Assembly: GCF_013394305.1 (NCBI RefSeq)
Contig: NZ_AP019810.1
Span: forward strand, 930,001 to 994,000
Direction: 5' to 3'
Length of the DNA stretch: 64,000 nt
Origin: Enterococcus mundtii
Lineage (GTDB): Bacteria > Bacillota > Bacilli > Lactobacillales > Enterococcaceae
Both the position numbers and the translations under genes were made by a program. The notes beneath the pieces are model-generated. The model was not told the DNA's origin. It did no database searches and saw only the letters and a list, made by a program, of their open reading frames with translations. Below are positions 53,061 through 63,040 of this stretch, piece after piece. Numbering within the stretch: the stretch's first letter is position 1; the number at the start of each line of letters is the position of its first letter.

Positions 53061-53093
53061 AAAAAAGCATCGGCAGAATACCGATGCTTTAAA
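53061..53093 (-). terminator. terminator of the lipoprotein gene
   Basis: On -, AAAGCATCGG-TATTCTG-CCGATGCTTT with a T run, directly upstream of motif B. It isolates the module from the genes before it. Confidence 0.85.
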
Positions 53094-53145
53094 TCGCTTA
53101 TTTATTTAATGACTTATAAATAGATTGAGCACAAAAAATACTGGT

Positions 53146-53688
53146 TTATGGAATTATTTTTTTCATAGGATACATAATGACTTGATGTTCTTTCACTTCC
53201 TCGCTGAATAAAAACAATCTATCTGCTTCGATCCTGTACTTATGATCTTTGATCACATTTGCATAGTTCACACTTGCTGGATCTGGTTCTAAATAGAAGT
53301 TATCTTGATTAACCGAATATATTCCAGCATACTCTATCAGCCCAGACAGATTGATTCGCTGTACTTCACCTGATTCATTGAAGATCAAAATACCCCCTCC
53401 CTCCAGTTTCCAGGAATACTTAATCAAGAGATCGTGTAACTGGTCGTGGGAAATATCGCTTTTTATTTTTAATTTCTGATATGCTTCATCGAGTTTTCCC
53501 GGACCAGGAAAGGCTTTTTTATATTCCTCGAATGTTAAATCGTCTGAATCAGCTATTTCCTGTGATTGAGTGCTTTCTTTTGTTTCCGGAACGCTGTCAC
53601 TCATTTCAAATTGTCTTGTATTTGTTTCGCTACTACAGCCAGCCATTAGTAATAGAAATAGCAGGATGGATATTATTCGTTTCTTCAT
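53146..53688 (-). CDS. hypothetical lipoprotein
   Basis: This 180-residue protein has a signal peptide with lipobox LLMAGC (Cys 18). An acidic Ser/Thr-rich linker follows, then a domain (about 50-180) with beta-rich C-terminal half. No known family. It probably sits on the outer face of the membrane. Confidence 0.65.
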   Translation of the reverse strand: MKKRIISILLFLLLMAGCSSETNTRQFEMSDSVPETKESTQSQEIADSDDLTFEEYKKAFPGPGKLDEAYQKLKIKSDISHDQLHDLLIKYSWKLEGGGILIFNESGEVQRINLSGLIEYAGIYSVNQDNFYLEPDPASVNYANVIKDHKYRIEADRLFLFSEEVKEHQVIMYPMKKIIP

Positions 53689-53753
53689 TCTATTTGATCA
53701 CTCTCTCTTCATTTCAAAAAATAGAAAGAGGCTTCTTCCCAAACAGTCTATTT

Positions 53754-54368
53754 TTAGTTTAGCAAATCATTCTTATCAGCAACACTCAGCCATAACCTTC
53801 TATACCATTGCCACTTTGTATCAGAAATGTTGAAGTATCTATAGTAATATCCTCCATCCCATACACCAGTTCCATAATCTTGCACATAATCACCTAGAAA
53901 ATAAAACTGATTATAAGACATTATTGCATGGATACCCGCAATGCCATTGTCCTCTATTGTAAATAAAGGTGCTAATTCGTTGCATCTTATCCCACTAGCT
54001 GACGAAGTACTACCTGAACTAGGATTATAAATTTGAACTGAGAACCCTGTGGCATTAATACTATATAGTTTAGCCTTTGGTAACAACTCTTCTGTACTTA
54101 AATTATCTGTTGAATTTTTATCTTCTCCTTCGATGATATATGTGCCAGGTTTTGGTTTTTGTGTCGTCAACTTGTCTTTTGAAAAAGGTAGATTATCTAC
54201 ATCAATCCCCTGTTCTTCAAGTTGTTGTATTGCTTTTTGGTTATCTTCTTTCGAAATAACAATACTTTCAGGATCAATTGCTCGAATTGCTGCATCTGCA
54301 ACCTCAGTATGCATTCCACTAACTATCAAACCAAACAGCATTGTAAACCCCATCAATACTTCCTTCAT
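53754..54368 (-). CDS. hypothetical secreted protein
   Basis: This 204-residue protein has a weak N-terminal hydrophobic segment (MGFTMLFGLIVSGMHTEVADA) that may be a signal peptide. A charged pro-like region follows, then a C-terminal domain rich in aromatic residues (YYYRYFNISDTKWQWYRRLW). It resembles small secreted enterococcal or streptococcal proteins of unknown role. A stem with AAAAATAGA/TCTATTTTT ends the unit. Confidence 0.55.
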   Translation of the reverse strand: MKEVLMGFTMLFGLIVSGMHTEVADAAIRAIDPESIVISKEDNQKAIQQLEEQGIDVDNLPFSKDKLTTQKPKPGTYIIEGEDKNSTDNLSTEELLPKAKLYSINATGFSVQIYNPSSGSTSSASGIRCNELAPLFTIEDNGIAGIHAIMSYNQFYFLGDYVQDYGTGVWDGGYYYRYFNISDTKWQWYRRLWLSVADKNDLLN

Positions 54369-55036
54369 TTTTTATTCTCTCCTTGATCTTCAATTATAAT
54401 TCATTACCAAGTGTGTTTATATTTTCGATTTTAGAAGATATCTTCACCAATATAATAAATTATTCGAATAAACTATGACTTCTTAATTATATATATTTAT
54501 ATAAATATAAATATATATAATTAGTTATTTAACATTCAAAGATTTCCTACTCATTTTTGCTCATTTATTTTACTTTTATGTAAACACACTACCTAGTACC
54601 AGTATAAAAAATAATGGCTTTTGATACTGATATAGAAATTCCTCACTCATATTTCCTAAATCAAAAAATGCCAATGGTTTTCGAATTTTTTATCACTTTA
54701 AGTTGCAAATCATGATACGGCACAGGCAAGGCTTTTTAATGAAATGAAAAAGAGCTCACTTCTGTTTTTGTCATTTATTCGGTTTTAAGGTGAAAGACAA
54801 AAGTTAATTTTGCTTTTGTTTCAGATCAACCAATCATTCTAAAATTTCTCTTTACATCGTTTGATAAAAAATTCAACTAATTTATTCAACTAATATAAAA
54901 AAGACTATAAACAAAACTCTAGCTTTAAGAGTTTGTCTACAGTCTAAGACTCATGCTAGGTCATATAAAGACAAATTAGTATGAACCAAATGATTGTCAC
55001 CAATCGTTGTTAGTTGGAAGAATTCCTCAATATTCT
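54369..55036 (-). terminator. AT-rich intergenic gap with terminator of the GH43 operon
   Basis: There is no convincing gene in these 668 bases. 54480-54525 is almost pure A/T. On -, a long stem built on GACTGTAGACAAACTC with its near-complement (54897-54946), followed by six T, ends the sugar operon. Confidence 0.7.
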
Positions 55037-56437
55037 TTATTTTACGATTTCTAAACGATCAATACTTAGAGTATCAACTCCAATCTCAGACGAAAGGGTG
55101 ATTTCCTGCGATCCTTTCGGTAACTTCATGCGGACTTGTAGCGGTTGATAATATTCGGAAGGATAGACATCCACCACGTGGCTTGCTTGTTTCGTTTCAA
55201 TCTTGACCTGAATTGGGTCATTTAAGGAGAGATAATCAGTAGTTTTGACGTAGGCAATCACCAGAAATTCGTCTGATTCTTCAATCTGCGGGGTAAAGAT
55301 AATTTTGTCAGTCGTTGATTCAAAGCCTTGGACGACTTTCTTAGAGAGTGCTTCCTCATCTTCGACAAGCGCTAAATCGCCTTCAAGCAACGCACGACTG
55401 GCGGGTAATCTCAGTCGATTCGGCTCAGCTTTTGGTAACGCTTGAACATGCCACTCATCCAAAGGAGCTTCCAGTAGGACTTTATCCTCTTGATCCCAAC
55501 CAAACTTTTGCAAGCGGATCGAACGGTCCCAGCCCGAATGATCCCATCGAGCAGCGTGATAAATCAACCAGTCTTCAGAGCCATCTTTTGATTTAGCAAA
55601 TCCATTATGCCCGGGTCCATAGACAGTGTTTGTCTGTTGGAAAATTGGCTCTGGTTTCTTTTGCCAATTGGCTTTTTCTAGCGGATCATCAGCTACATCT
55701 AGGGTCATAAGACTTAGCGCATAATCGTTGTCCCAGCTCCCACTCGCAGAATATACTAAATTGACTGTCTTATCTTTGATGATCACTTGAGGGGCTTCAT
55801 TGATCAATGGCGTTTGACGCATTTCCCATTCATATTCTGGTTTTGAGATAAGCCGTTTTTCACCAACTACTTCCGTAGGAGAAACCATTTCCGCTAAATA
55901 AAGATTTTGAGCAATATTTTCATATCCTTCCCAACCAGACCAAAGAAAATAGCGTTTGTCACTTATCTCTAAGACGGTGCCATCAATCGCAAATTTATCA
56001 TCCATTCCTTTGATCTCTTCCAATTGCCAGTCACCCATATACGGATCTGTTTGATGATTAACTAATGCAAACATTCGGTGGGTTTCTAAAGGGCGATTCG
56101 CTGCAAAATACATCACCCAACGGTCATCTAAGTAATGAAGCTCCGGTGCCCAGATGCTTTCAAATTCTTCCGGTATTTCCCAGATGATCTTTTTTTCACC
56201 GGTTGCTACGAGAGAGAGGTTTTCAGCACGCCATAGCGTTAAGTTATTCCCAGTCGTTTTGGTATAATAAAAGTAAGACTCCGTTTGCAAGATCCAAGGA
56301 TCCGCTCCATCATTATCGATAATAGAAGTAAAATCGGACACTTCTTCCCCCGTATCAGTTCCAGCCCCACAACCTGTTATCACAAGCGCAGCAAACAGGA
56401 CACTTACACTACTGAGCCAAGCCACTGATTTTCCCAT
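55037..56437 (-). CDS. GH43-type glycosidase lipoprotein
   Basis: This 466-residue protein has a signal peptide and lipobox VITGC (Cys 23). The five-bladed GH43 propeller (about 40-340) includes NDGADPWI (first catalytic Asp), IDGTVLEI (pKa-modulating Asp) and QTNTVYGPGHNGF. An all-beta C-terminal domain (about 350-466) follows. Probable arabinosidase or xylosidase acting at the cell surface, supplying sugar to the ABC importer of this operon. It lies 30 nt after the GH2 gene. Confidence 0.85.
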   Translation of the reverse strand: MGKSVAWLSSVSVLFAALVITGCGAGTDTGEEVSDFTSIIDNDGADPWILQTESYFYYTKTTGNNLTLWRAENLSLVATGEKKIIWEIPEEFESIWAPELHYLDDRWVMYFAANRPLETHRMFALVNHQTDPYMGDWQLEEIKGMDDKFAIDGTVLEISDKRYFLWSGWEGYENIAQNLYLAEMVSPTEVVGEKRLISKPEYEWEMRQTPLINEAPQVIIKDKTVNLVYSASGSWDNDYALSLMTLDVADDPLEKANWQKKPEPIFQQTNTVYGPGHNGFAKSKDGSEDWLIYHAARWDHSGWDRSIRLQKFGWDQEDKVLLEAPLDEWHVQALPKAEPNRLRLPASRALLEGDLALVEDEEALSKKVVQGFESTTDKIIFTPQIEESDEFLVIAYVKTTDYLSLNDPIQVKIETKQASHVVDVYPSEYYQPLQVRMKLPKGSQEITLSSEIGVDTLSIDRLEIVK

Positions 56438-56467
56438 CGAACATCGCCCCTTTCCACAACAATGGGA

Positions 56468-58261
56468 TTATTCCACCTGCGTTGGATGGAACTGATCATT
56501 GATTTCTTTAATAGCTGCTAAATCAACTTTCGGTTGTCGGTCATAGGTCAGTAGCCCATTGATTTCTTGCTCAACATCTGTCAATTGGGTATAGCAATAA
56601 CCCCAAAGTCCGATAGAATCATAAACAGCCGTCATGATTCGTTGATAATCCTTCAAGAAATCTTGTTTATTCTCCACTGAAGTATAACCCCAACCTGGTT
56701 GTCCAGAAACATCAAAGCCAATACCGCCAAACTCGGTTAATAAAATAGGCTGATCCTGATAAGAAAATCCTCCAGCGAAAATCGGCCATGGTGTTGATAC
56801 TCGATTCACCAATTTTTCTCTCGTACTGAGACTGTCTTTAAAGTACAGATATTTTTGTCGTTCAGATTCTTGTCCATGAGCATAATTATGAATCGCACAA
56901 ATATCTGTCTCCGTCATCGCCCAACCATCATTTGAAATAACCAATCGTTGCTGGTCTAGTGAATGGATGAAGTGATACATTGCTTGAGAAAAATGCTGTT
57001 GTTGGCGATCAAAAGAGATTTTTGGTACACCCCAGCTCTCGTTGATCGGTACCCAAGTGACGATCGAAGGATGGCTATAGTCACGAGTAATGATCTCTGC
57101 CCACTCCTGCATCAAGCGCGTCACAGAAAGGTCGGTATAGATCGCCGGTGCTGCACACTCGCCCCAAACCAGAAATCCCAATTTATCTGCCCAGTATAAA
57201 AAGCGCGGGTCTTCTGTTTTTTGGTGTTTACGACAACCGTTAAACCCCATTTCTTTTGCTAATAAGATATCTTGTTTAAATGCTTCATCCGTAGGGGCAG
57301 TCAACAAGCCATTAGGCCAATAGCCTTGATCAAGAACCAACTTCTGATAGTAAGGTTTGTTGTTTAAGTAGATCATGCCATTTGCTGTCTGTATTTTACG
57401 CATACCAAAATAACTTTTTAATTGATCGATTGCATTTCCCGCTTCCTTAAGAGTCAATTCCACATCGAATAATTGCGGATTTTCGGGTGTCCAAGACCAG
57501 CCTTCGTGATGAAAATTGGTCCGGAAAATTTGTTGTTGAAAAATATCGACTGCAAAACTTAACTTAGAAGTCACAAACTCTGCAGCCCCACTGATGACTA
57601 AAGCACCTTTAAAATAGATTTGATACTCTAACACTAATTGTGGCTTTAACTGATTCAATTCAACATCGATCATCACGGCGCCAGCATCAAAATCACTAGT
57701 AAATTTCACTTGATGCAAGTGGGTCGCAGCAACTACTTCTAGCCAGACCGGCTGCCAGATCCCCGTTGAGTTTGTGTACCAGATCCCTGCTGATTCTTCT
57801 TCCCAAAATTGTTTCCCACGTGGAATGCTTTCATCAAAATGCGGATCGAATGCTCGCACACTTAGTATCTGCTCTTCTCCCGTCACAAGAGCATCCGTAA
57901 TGTCAATATCAAAAGAGGTGTGCCCTCCGCAATGATTTTTCACATGATGTCCATTGACAAATACATCGGCCTCATAGTCCACTGCACCAAAATGTAAAAG
58001 GATACGGCTTTCTTCAGGAACCTGTACATTGAAGGTCCGATAATACCATACAACATCATGAACTTCTCGCTGATCAATGCCACTTAATGCACTTTGATAG
58101 ACAAAAGGAACATTGATCTTGTAAGCATAATTTGCTTCATTTGTGTACCACTTTTCTTTCAAACCAAGATTTTGGTCATCAAAGGCAAATTGCCATTCAC
58201 CATTTAGGCTTAACCAATTCCCTCTCTCAAATTGCGGTCTCGGGTATTCTTCTCTAATCAT
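56468..58261 (-). CDS. glycoside hydrolase family 2 enzyme
   Basis: This 597-residue cytoplasmic protein has ATG 58261 (MIREEYPRPQFERG), with GGAGGA 4 nt upstream. The jelly-roll N-terminal domain, Ig-like domain and TIM barrel are in order. Acid/base Glu is in VTWVPINESWG (about 410) and nucleophile Glu in ILLTEFGGIGF (about 503). Beta-galactosidase, glucuronidase or similar. No signal peptide, so it acts on imported oligosaccharides. Confidence 0.92.
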   Translation of the reverse strand: MIREEYPRPQFERGNWLSLNGEWQFAFDDQNLGLKEKWYTNEANYAYKINVPFVYQSALSGIDQREVHDVVWYYRTFNVQVPEESRILLHFGAVDYEADVFVNGHHVKNHCGGHTSFDIDITDALVTGEEQILSVRAFDPHFDESIPRGKQFWEEESAGIWYTNSTGIWQPVWLEVVAATHLHQVKFTSDFDAGAVMIDVELNQLKPQLVLEYQIYFKGALVISGAAEFVTSKLSFAVDIFQQQIFRTNFHHEGWSWTPENPQLFDVELTLKEAGNAIDQLKSYFGMRKIQTANGMIYLNNKPYYQKLVLDQGYWPNGLLTAPTDEAFKQDILLAKEMGFNGCRKHQKTEDPRFLYWADKLGFLVWGECAAPAIYTDLSVTRLMQEWAEIITRDYSHPSIVTWVPINESWGVPKISFDRQQQHFSQAMYHFIHSLDQQRLVISNDGWAMTETDICAIHNYAHGQESERQKYLYFKDSLSTREKLVNRVSTPWPIFAGGFSYQDQPILLTEFGGIGFDVSGQPGWGYTSVENKQDFLKDYQRIMTAVYDSIGLWGYCYTQLTDVEQEINGLLTYDRQPKVDLAAIKEINDQFHPTQVE

Positions 58262-58280
58262 ATTTCCTCCAAAAAACAAA

Positions 58281-59114
58281 TTATTTTATACCACTTTGCA
58301 ACGACATCGACGCCATAAAGCTCTTTTGCGCCACCAAATACAATAAAAAGGTAGGGATCAAAGCCAAGATTGCACCAGCAGTTCCAATTCCTGGATAGGT
58401 CATGTATTGACCTTGCAGCAATTGCAGCCCCGGTGTGATCGGTAATTTATCAATATCGTTGATCACGATCGATGGCCACAAGAAGTCATTCCATGAGCCA
58501 GTAAAACTAAACAATGCAACTACAGTCAATACAGGTTTGATCAGCGGTAAAATGATATAATAAAAAATTTGAAACTCATTTGCCCCATCGATCACAGCCG
58601 ATTCATCCAATTCTTTGGGAATTCCTAAAATGAACTGTCGAACGAGGAAAATGTTATAAACACCTGCTGCTCCAGGTACGATGACTGCTAGAAATGTATT
58701 TGTCCAACCTAGAGTATCAACGATTTTGAAGTTCGGGATCAAATTGACCACTCCGGGAAACATCATGGTTCCTAACAATAAAACAAAAATAAAATCTCTT
58801 CCCTTAAAGATGAGTCGTGTATAGCCATAGGCCGCAAACGAGACGATCACCATAACTAATAGGGTATGTGAAGTTGAAATAATCATGGAATTCACAAACC
58901 AGCGGAACACAGGAGAAGAATCATTGCCCTGTAACAAGCTCCAAAAGTTAGCAAGTGTCCAATCTTGTGGAATCAAACTGAACCCAACTTTTTGAATCTC
59001 TGCCTCTGATTTAAATGAGGTGAAAATTGCCCATATCAAAGGAAAAATCCAAATGATGCACACGATTACTAGCAAAATAAAGGCAATTCTTTTCCCTAGT
59101 TTGTTTTCTCGCAT
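58281..59114 (-). CDS. sugar ABC transporter permease (MalG type)
   Basis: This 277-residue protein has six membrane segments and an EAA motif (LDESAVIDGANEFQIFYYIILPLIKP). ATG 59114 follows AGGAG by 8 nt. It pairs with the MalF-type permease directly upstream. The ATPase is not encoded here and is probably a shared MsmK. Confidence 0.93.
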   Translation of the reverse strand: MRENKLGKRIAFILLVIVCIIWIFPLIWAIFTSFKSEAEIQKVGFSLIPQDWTLANFWSLLQGNDSSPVFRWFVNSMIISTSHTLLVMVIVSFAAYGYTRLIFKGRDFIFVLLLGTMMFPGVVNLIPNFKIVDTLGWTNTFLAVIVPGAAGVYNIFLVRQFILGIPKELDESAVIDGANEFQIFYYIILPLIKPVLTVVALFSFTGSWNDFLWPSIVINDIDKLPITPGLQLLQGQYMTYPGIGTAGAILALIPTFLLYLVAQKSFMASMSLQSGIK

Positions 59115-59125
59115 CTTCTTCACTC

Positions 59126-59926
59126 CTATCTTTCCATTTTTTTGATGACCAAAAATTGCACAATCGAAACTGCCATGATCACAAAACCTAGTAGAATGGC
59201 CATCGCTGAAGAAATGCCCGCAACCGAGGTGCTACTACCAAAGGCATTTTCTTGGATATACATCATCAACACCCGAGTGGAATTATTGGGTCCGCCTCCC
59301 GTCAACATTAGTGGCTGACCATAGATATTAAACTGAGCGATGGTCGTCATGACCGTTGTAAAGATGAGTTGGTTACGAATACTAGGCAAAGAAATACGGA
59401 AAAATTTAGTAACACTATTCGCACCTAATGTCCACCAAATCGTCACAATCAAAATAGCGATCCAAGCCCATGGTTGAGTGCCCACAAAATTGATATCGAT
59501 GCCGAATACTTCTTTGATTGGTCCAAATGATTTACTCAAAAGAAATCCCCAAATGATCATGACCGCAGAGATTGCAAATAATGTAGGTAAATAAAGAATC
59601 GATTGAAAAAAACGCATCAATTTTGGTTTAGTAGACAACGCAACTGCTAATAATAAAGGGATCGCGATACATAGTGGAACTGAGATTGCCGCAAAAAACA
59701 GCGTATTTTTCATTCCATTAAAAAATTGCGTATGATATAACGAGTCTTGATCAAATAAAATTGTTTTAAAATTATCAAATCCGATAAAAATCGGCGTACT
59801 GAACAAATCCCATTCAGTAAAAGAAACATAAATCCCAATAACTGCCGGAACTAAAAAGAATAAAAGAAAAAGGAGCATATGCGGACCAATAAAAACGACT
59901 GGCCAGGCATTTAATCTTTTTTTCAT
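59126..59926 (-). CDS. sugar ABC transporter permease (MalF type)
   Basis: This 266-residue protein has six membrane segments. The EAA-loop region is degenerate (NSVTKFFRISLPSIRNQLIF), as in some CUT1 permeases. AAGGA lies upstream of ATG 59926. It follows the binding-protein gene after 157 nt. That gap (59927-60083) contains a hairpin-like region that may tune expression. Confidence 0.92.
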   Translation of the reverse strand: MKKRLNAWPVVFIGPHMLLFLLFFLVPAVIGIYVSFTEWDLFSTPIFIGFDNFKTILFDQDSLYHTQFFNGMKNTLFFAAISVPLCIAIPLLLAVALSTKPKLMRFFQSILYLPTLFAISAVMIIWGFLLSKSFGPIKEVFGIDINFVGTQPWAWIAILIVTIWWTLGANSVTKFFRISLPSIRNQLIFTTVMTTIAQFNIYGQPLMLTGGGPNNSTRVLMMYIQENAFGSSTSVAGISSAMAILLGFVIMAVSIVQFLVIKKMER

Positions 59927-60083
59927 CAATACACATCCTTCTCTGTATTTCTAGTCAACCCTTCAACAAGAAACGACTGTGACAGCAAATTAGCCTACCC
60001 ATCGGAATTCCTAGCCATCAAAAAACCGACTGAATTCTTTTTACGGTCACTCTTCCTTCTGCCACAGTCTCCAAGTGAGGATA

Positions 60084-61325
60084 TTATTTCATCTTTTCTT
60101 CTACGACTTTTTGGATCTCACCAAAAGTTGTTTGGATATCTGCTTTTCCTGTGATCATATCCCATGAACGATTATCATATTCACTAAAAATGTAAGATAA
60201 GCCATCAACCGTGTTGACAGAAATTGCCGCTTGTCCTTTTTCTGTTTTCAACAAGAATGATTGTGGCATCTCCACATATTCTTCATTGTCTAACATTGCT
60301 AAGGAAGTTGGATTTGCGCCAGATTTGACCCACTCTAGTTGGTTTGCTTGTAACCAAGTGAGAAAGTCGATCATACCACTTTTCTTTTCATCCGAACGTT
60401 CTTGGCTCGTTTTAAGCATCGCAAACTGATCGACGCCTGAACCTTGAACGATATGTCCAGCATCCCATTGCGGCGTAAATGTCTGACCCCAAGTGAAGTC
60501 ACTTATTCCTTCCATATTACTTAACATCCATGTTCCTTCTGGAAGAAAAATCAGCTGTTGGTTTGCAAAAAGTTTGTTTGCATCTTCGCCATCTGGGACC
60601 ATATAGCCGGCATCATATAGCGTTTTAAACTCTTGAACGGCATTGTAAGAAATATCATTATCGATAGCGATGTTTCCTTGTGCATCTTGCCATTCTCCAC
60701 CCATTTGCTGGTAAAGATTAGAATAATTTTGCATGCCCCATGTATAGCCAAAACTATAAATACCATCTGCTTTTGCTTTTTCCCCAGCCTGTCTGATTTC
60801 TTCATATGTCACTACGCCATCATCCAATGCTCCTGGAACATATTTATCCACCAAATCTTGGTTGTAATACATCACCCACGAACCCATCGTTGCTGGAATC
60901 CCATATTGACTATCCTCCACCACACCAGTATCCCAAGCAGCTTCTACATAATTTCCACGTGTCAATTCAGTTCCTTCAATCATGTCATCCCAAGTCTCAA
61001 GCATCTCTTGGTTCTTATACGTGGGTAAAGCTTCCGATGCAATCAAAGCTAAATCTGGGACGCCTTTGCCAGATTTTCCAGCAGTCGTCAACTTCGAAGT
61101 AAAGGTGTCACCTTGCATACTAACTAACTTTACTTTAAAGTCTGGATTTGTTTTATTGTATTGATCAACCGTTTTTTGGATTTTTTCACCGTCCGGTCCC
61201 GTCGTCGAAGACCAAAGCAAAATTTCCGAATCATTGCTTGAACTATTACTTCCACCACAAGCAGCTAAAAACACCGTACATAATAAGCTTGTTCCAACTA
61301 AAACAATTAATTTTTTTACTTTCAA
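60084..61325 (-). CDS. sugar-binding lipoprotein of the ABC importer
   Basis: This protein of about 413 residues has a lipobox FLAAC in its signal peptide. The CUT1 family 1 extracellular solute-binding fold is visible (LLWSSTTGPDGEKIQKTVDQYN, YGIPATMGSWVMYYNQDLV). The start is probably TTG 61325, with AGGGG at 8 nt; GTG 61334 is too close to that site. First gene of the operon. Confidence 0.9.
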   Translation of the reverse strand: MKVKKLIVLVGTSLLCTVFLAACGGSNSSSNDSEILLWSSTTGPDGEKIQKTVDQYNKTNPDFKVKLVSMQGDTFTSKLTTAGKSGKGVPDLALIASEALPTYKNQEMLETWDDMIEGTELTRGNYVEAAWDTGVVEDSQYGIPATMGSWVMYYNQDLVDKYVPGALDDGVVTYEEIRQAGEKAKADGIYSFGYTWGMQNYSNLYQQMGGEWQDAQGNIAIDNDISYNAVQEFKTLYDAGYMVPDGEDANKLFANQQLIFLPEGTWMLSNMEGISDFTWGQTFTPQWDAGHIVQGSGVDQFAMLKTSQERSDEKKSGMIDFLTWLQANQLEWVKSGANPTSLAMLDNEEYVEMPQSFLLKTEKGQAAISVNTVDGLSYIFSEYDNRSWDMITGKADIQTTFGEIQKVVEEKMK

Positions 61326-61434
61326 TTTCCACACCCCTTTTATTTAACTAAAAAGTAAAATGATACCTGATTATCAATAAACATAATTGTTAGACTATCG
61401 TCCACCAATGTTTACACCGTAAAGTTACTATAAA

Positions 61435-61504
61435 AATAAAGCGCTGTCAATATTATTTTAACAAGCTTATTACGGTAAATTCCATCATTTTACAATTTTG
61501 TAAA
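61435..61504. promoter_or_regulatory. operator region between the sugar operon and its regulator
   Basis: AATAAAGCGCTGTCAA (61435-61450) resembles a catabolite (cre) site with two mismatches. TTTACAA-TT-TTGTAAA (61489-61504) is a perfect dyad and a good ArsR-type operator. ACCGTAAA and TTACGGTAAA (near 61417 and 61470) form a second inverted pair. Confidence 0.5.
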
Positions 61505-61571
61505 TTTAAAAGCATGTGATATAATTAATCCATATTTTCATTAAACTAATTAGTATAACGAGGTGATAGCT

Positions 61572-62480
61572 ATGGAATTGGATTTAACGAAAGCATCTTT
61601 ACCGATCTACGAAGCACTCGCAAATGAAACTCGCTTAGCAATTTTAAGAGAATTAGGAGATAGTAAGAAAAGCATCAGTGAAATTGGGCAAAAATTAGCG
61701 ATCAGCAATGCTTTGATGACAAAGCACATCCGAAAACTTGAACAAGCACAGTTGATCAAAACAGAAAAAGGATCGGGGCAAGACTGGAAGAAAAAATACT
61801 TATCTCTAAAAACTGATTTCATCAATATCAATTTCCCCGCAAAAGTGTTTCCGCAAATGAATTTAACCTCCCAATCAGTGAAAATAGGTCACTTTACCGA
61901 TTTTGAAGCTAAGCCTTCCTGCGGTATGGCGACGAAAGATCGATTGATTGGCGCATTAGACGACCCTAAGTCTTTTCTTGACCAAGATCGTGTTGATGCG
62001 AGCATCATCTGGCTAAATAATGGGTTTCTAGAATACAAAATTCCAAATCCTTTGAAAACTGGTGAAAAAATCGAGTTATTGGAAATCAGCATGGAAATCG
62101 CTTCTGAGTTCCCAATCTCTAATAACTATTGGCCAAGTGATCTTTCATTTTACTTAAACAACCACTGCATTGGTAAATACACCATTCCAGGGAACTTTTC
62201 AGATGTTAGAGGTTCCTTGACTCCAAAGTGGTGGATCGATGAATTTAGTCAATATGGATTACTTAAGCATTTACGCATCAATCGCTATGACACTTCCCTC
62301 GATGGAGAGAAATTAACAGATCACAACCTTAATGAAATCGACTTAGACCATAGTGACTTTTTCACCTTTAAAATCGCTGCGCCTGCTACTGCTGAAAATG
62401 CTGGTGGTTTGACTATCTTCGGCGATCGCTGGGGGAACTATCCTCAAGATTTATTATTTAATTTTTACGTATCTGAATGA
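61572..62480 (+). CDS. ArsR-type regulator with ligand-binding C-terminal domain
   Basis: This 302-residue protein has an N-terminal ArsR winged helix (ALANETRLAILRELGDSKKSISEIGQKLAISNALMTKHIRKLE) and a ~200-residue beta-rich C-terminal domain (NYWPSDLSFYLNNHCIGKYTIPGNFSD, GLTIFGDRWGNYPQDLLF). It is the same build as ArsR-family sugar-locus regulators of lactic acid bacteria. Divergent from the sugar operon. GAGGTG lies 6 nt before ATG 61572. Confidence 0.85.
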   Translation: MELDLTKASLPIYEALANETRLAILRELGDSKKSISEIGQKLAISNALMTKHIRKLEQAQLIKTEKGSGQDWKKKYLSLKTDFININFPAKVFPQMNLTSQSVKIGHFTDFEAKPSCGMATKDRLIGALDDPKSFLDQDRVDASIIWLNNGFLEYKIPNPLKTGEKIELLEISMEIASEFPISNNYWPSDLSFYLNNHCIGKYTIPGNFSDVRGSLTPKWWIDEFSQYGLLKHLRINRYDTSLDGEKLTDHNLNEIDLDHSDFFTFKIAAPATAENAGGLTIFGDRWGNYPQDLLFNFYVSE

Positions 62481-62695
62481 CCTATTTTTTCTTTATCCAA
62501 CAAAAAAAAGGACTCAGCAAAGTGATCAGAACTGACCTAATAAGCCGAGACAAAATTAAAAAGTACCTACTTATTAAATGCATATTAACGAAGAAACGTG
62601 TCTGGGAAATTAATTCTCTTGCACCACCTAAACCGAATAAACGGTTAATTAAAAGAATGGACTTCTTTCAGAAGAATGTAGATGATCTCTCCTAG
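62477..62695 (+). CDS. doubtful small basic ORF
   Basis: A 72-codon frame whose ATG overlaps the regulator's stop (ATGA). The product is very basic, with no family. The overlap favours translation but the sequence does not look conserved. The rest of the gap to 63040 holds only terminators. Confidence 0.3.
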   Translation: MTYFFFIQQKKGLSKVIRTDLISRDKIKKYLLIKCILTKKRVWEINSLAPPKPNKRLIKRMDFFQKNVDDLS

Positions 62696-62763
62696 CCAAT
62701 TCTATTGCTTGAAACGACCAATGCTTGGCAAGCCCTTCATTTATGTTCTTTTAAGAATAGAAA

Positions 62764-62802
62764 CAGGACTTCTCGTTTGGGTTCAAGAAGTCCTGAATTT
62801 TT
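62764..62802 (+). terminator. terminator after the regulator gene
   Basis: CAGGACTTCT...AGAAGTCCTG, a 10-bp stem with AATTTTTTT. Confidence 0.85.
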
Positions 62803-62860
62803 TTATAAATCTAGTTTAACGACTTCCTTGTTCTAGTTTCTTTATTTCATCATGGATGGC

Positions 62861-62895
62861 AAAAAGTGCGCTCCTTTTTTCAGGAAACGCACTTT
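62861..62895 (-). terminator. terminator downstream of patB
   Basis: On -, AAAGTGCG-TTTCCT...AGGA-GCGCACTTT, with a run of T. Confidence 0.7.
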
Positions 62896-63040
62896 CTCCA
62901 TATTTTTTCAACTTCTTGAACCTATACATATAAGCTATTCGCGTGAACTTCTAAACATAAGCCAGATACCCGCTTACCTTTAACTTTTTATCTCGTTTAT
63001 TATACTAAGTTCCATTTATTTGTATTTGTTACTATCCTAT

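Noticed and set aside
54480-54530. Near-pure AT stretch as an origin or curved promoter
   Set aside because: No repeats of an initiator type, no adjacent replication gene, no -35/-10 pair with consistent spacing.
62477-62695. Basic 72-codon ORF as a transposase remnant
   Set aside because: No transposase motif, inverted repeat or duplication nearby; kept only as a doubtful ORF.
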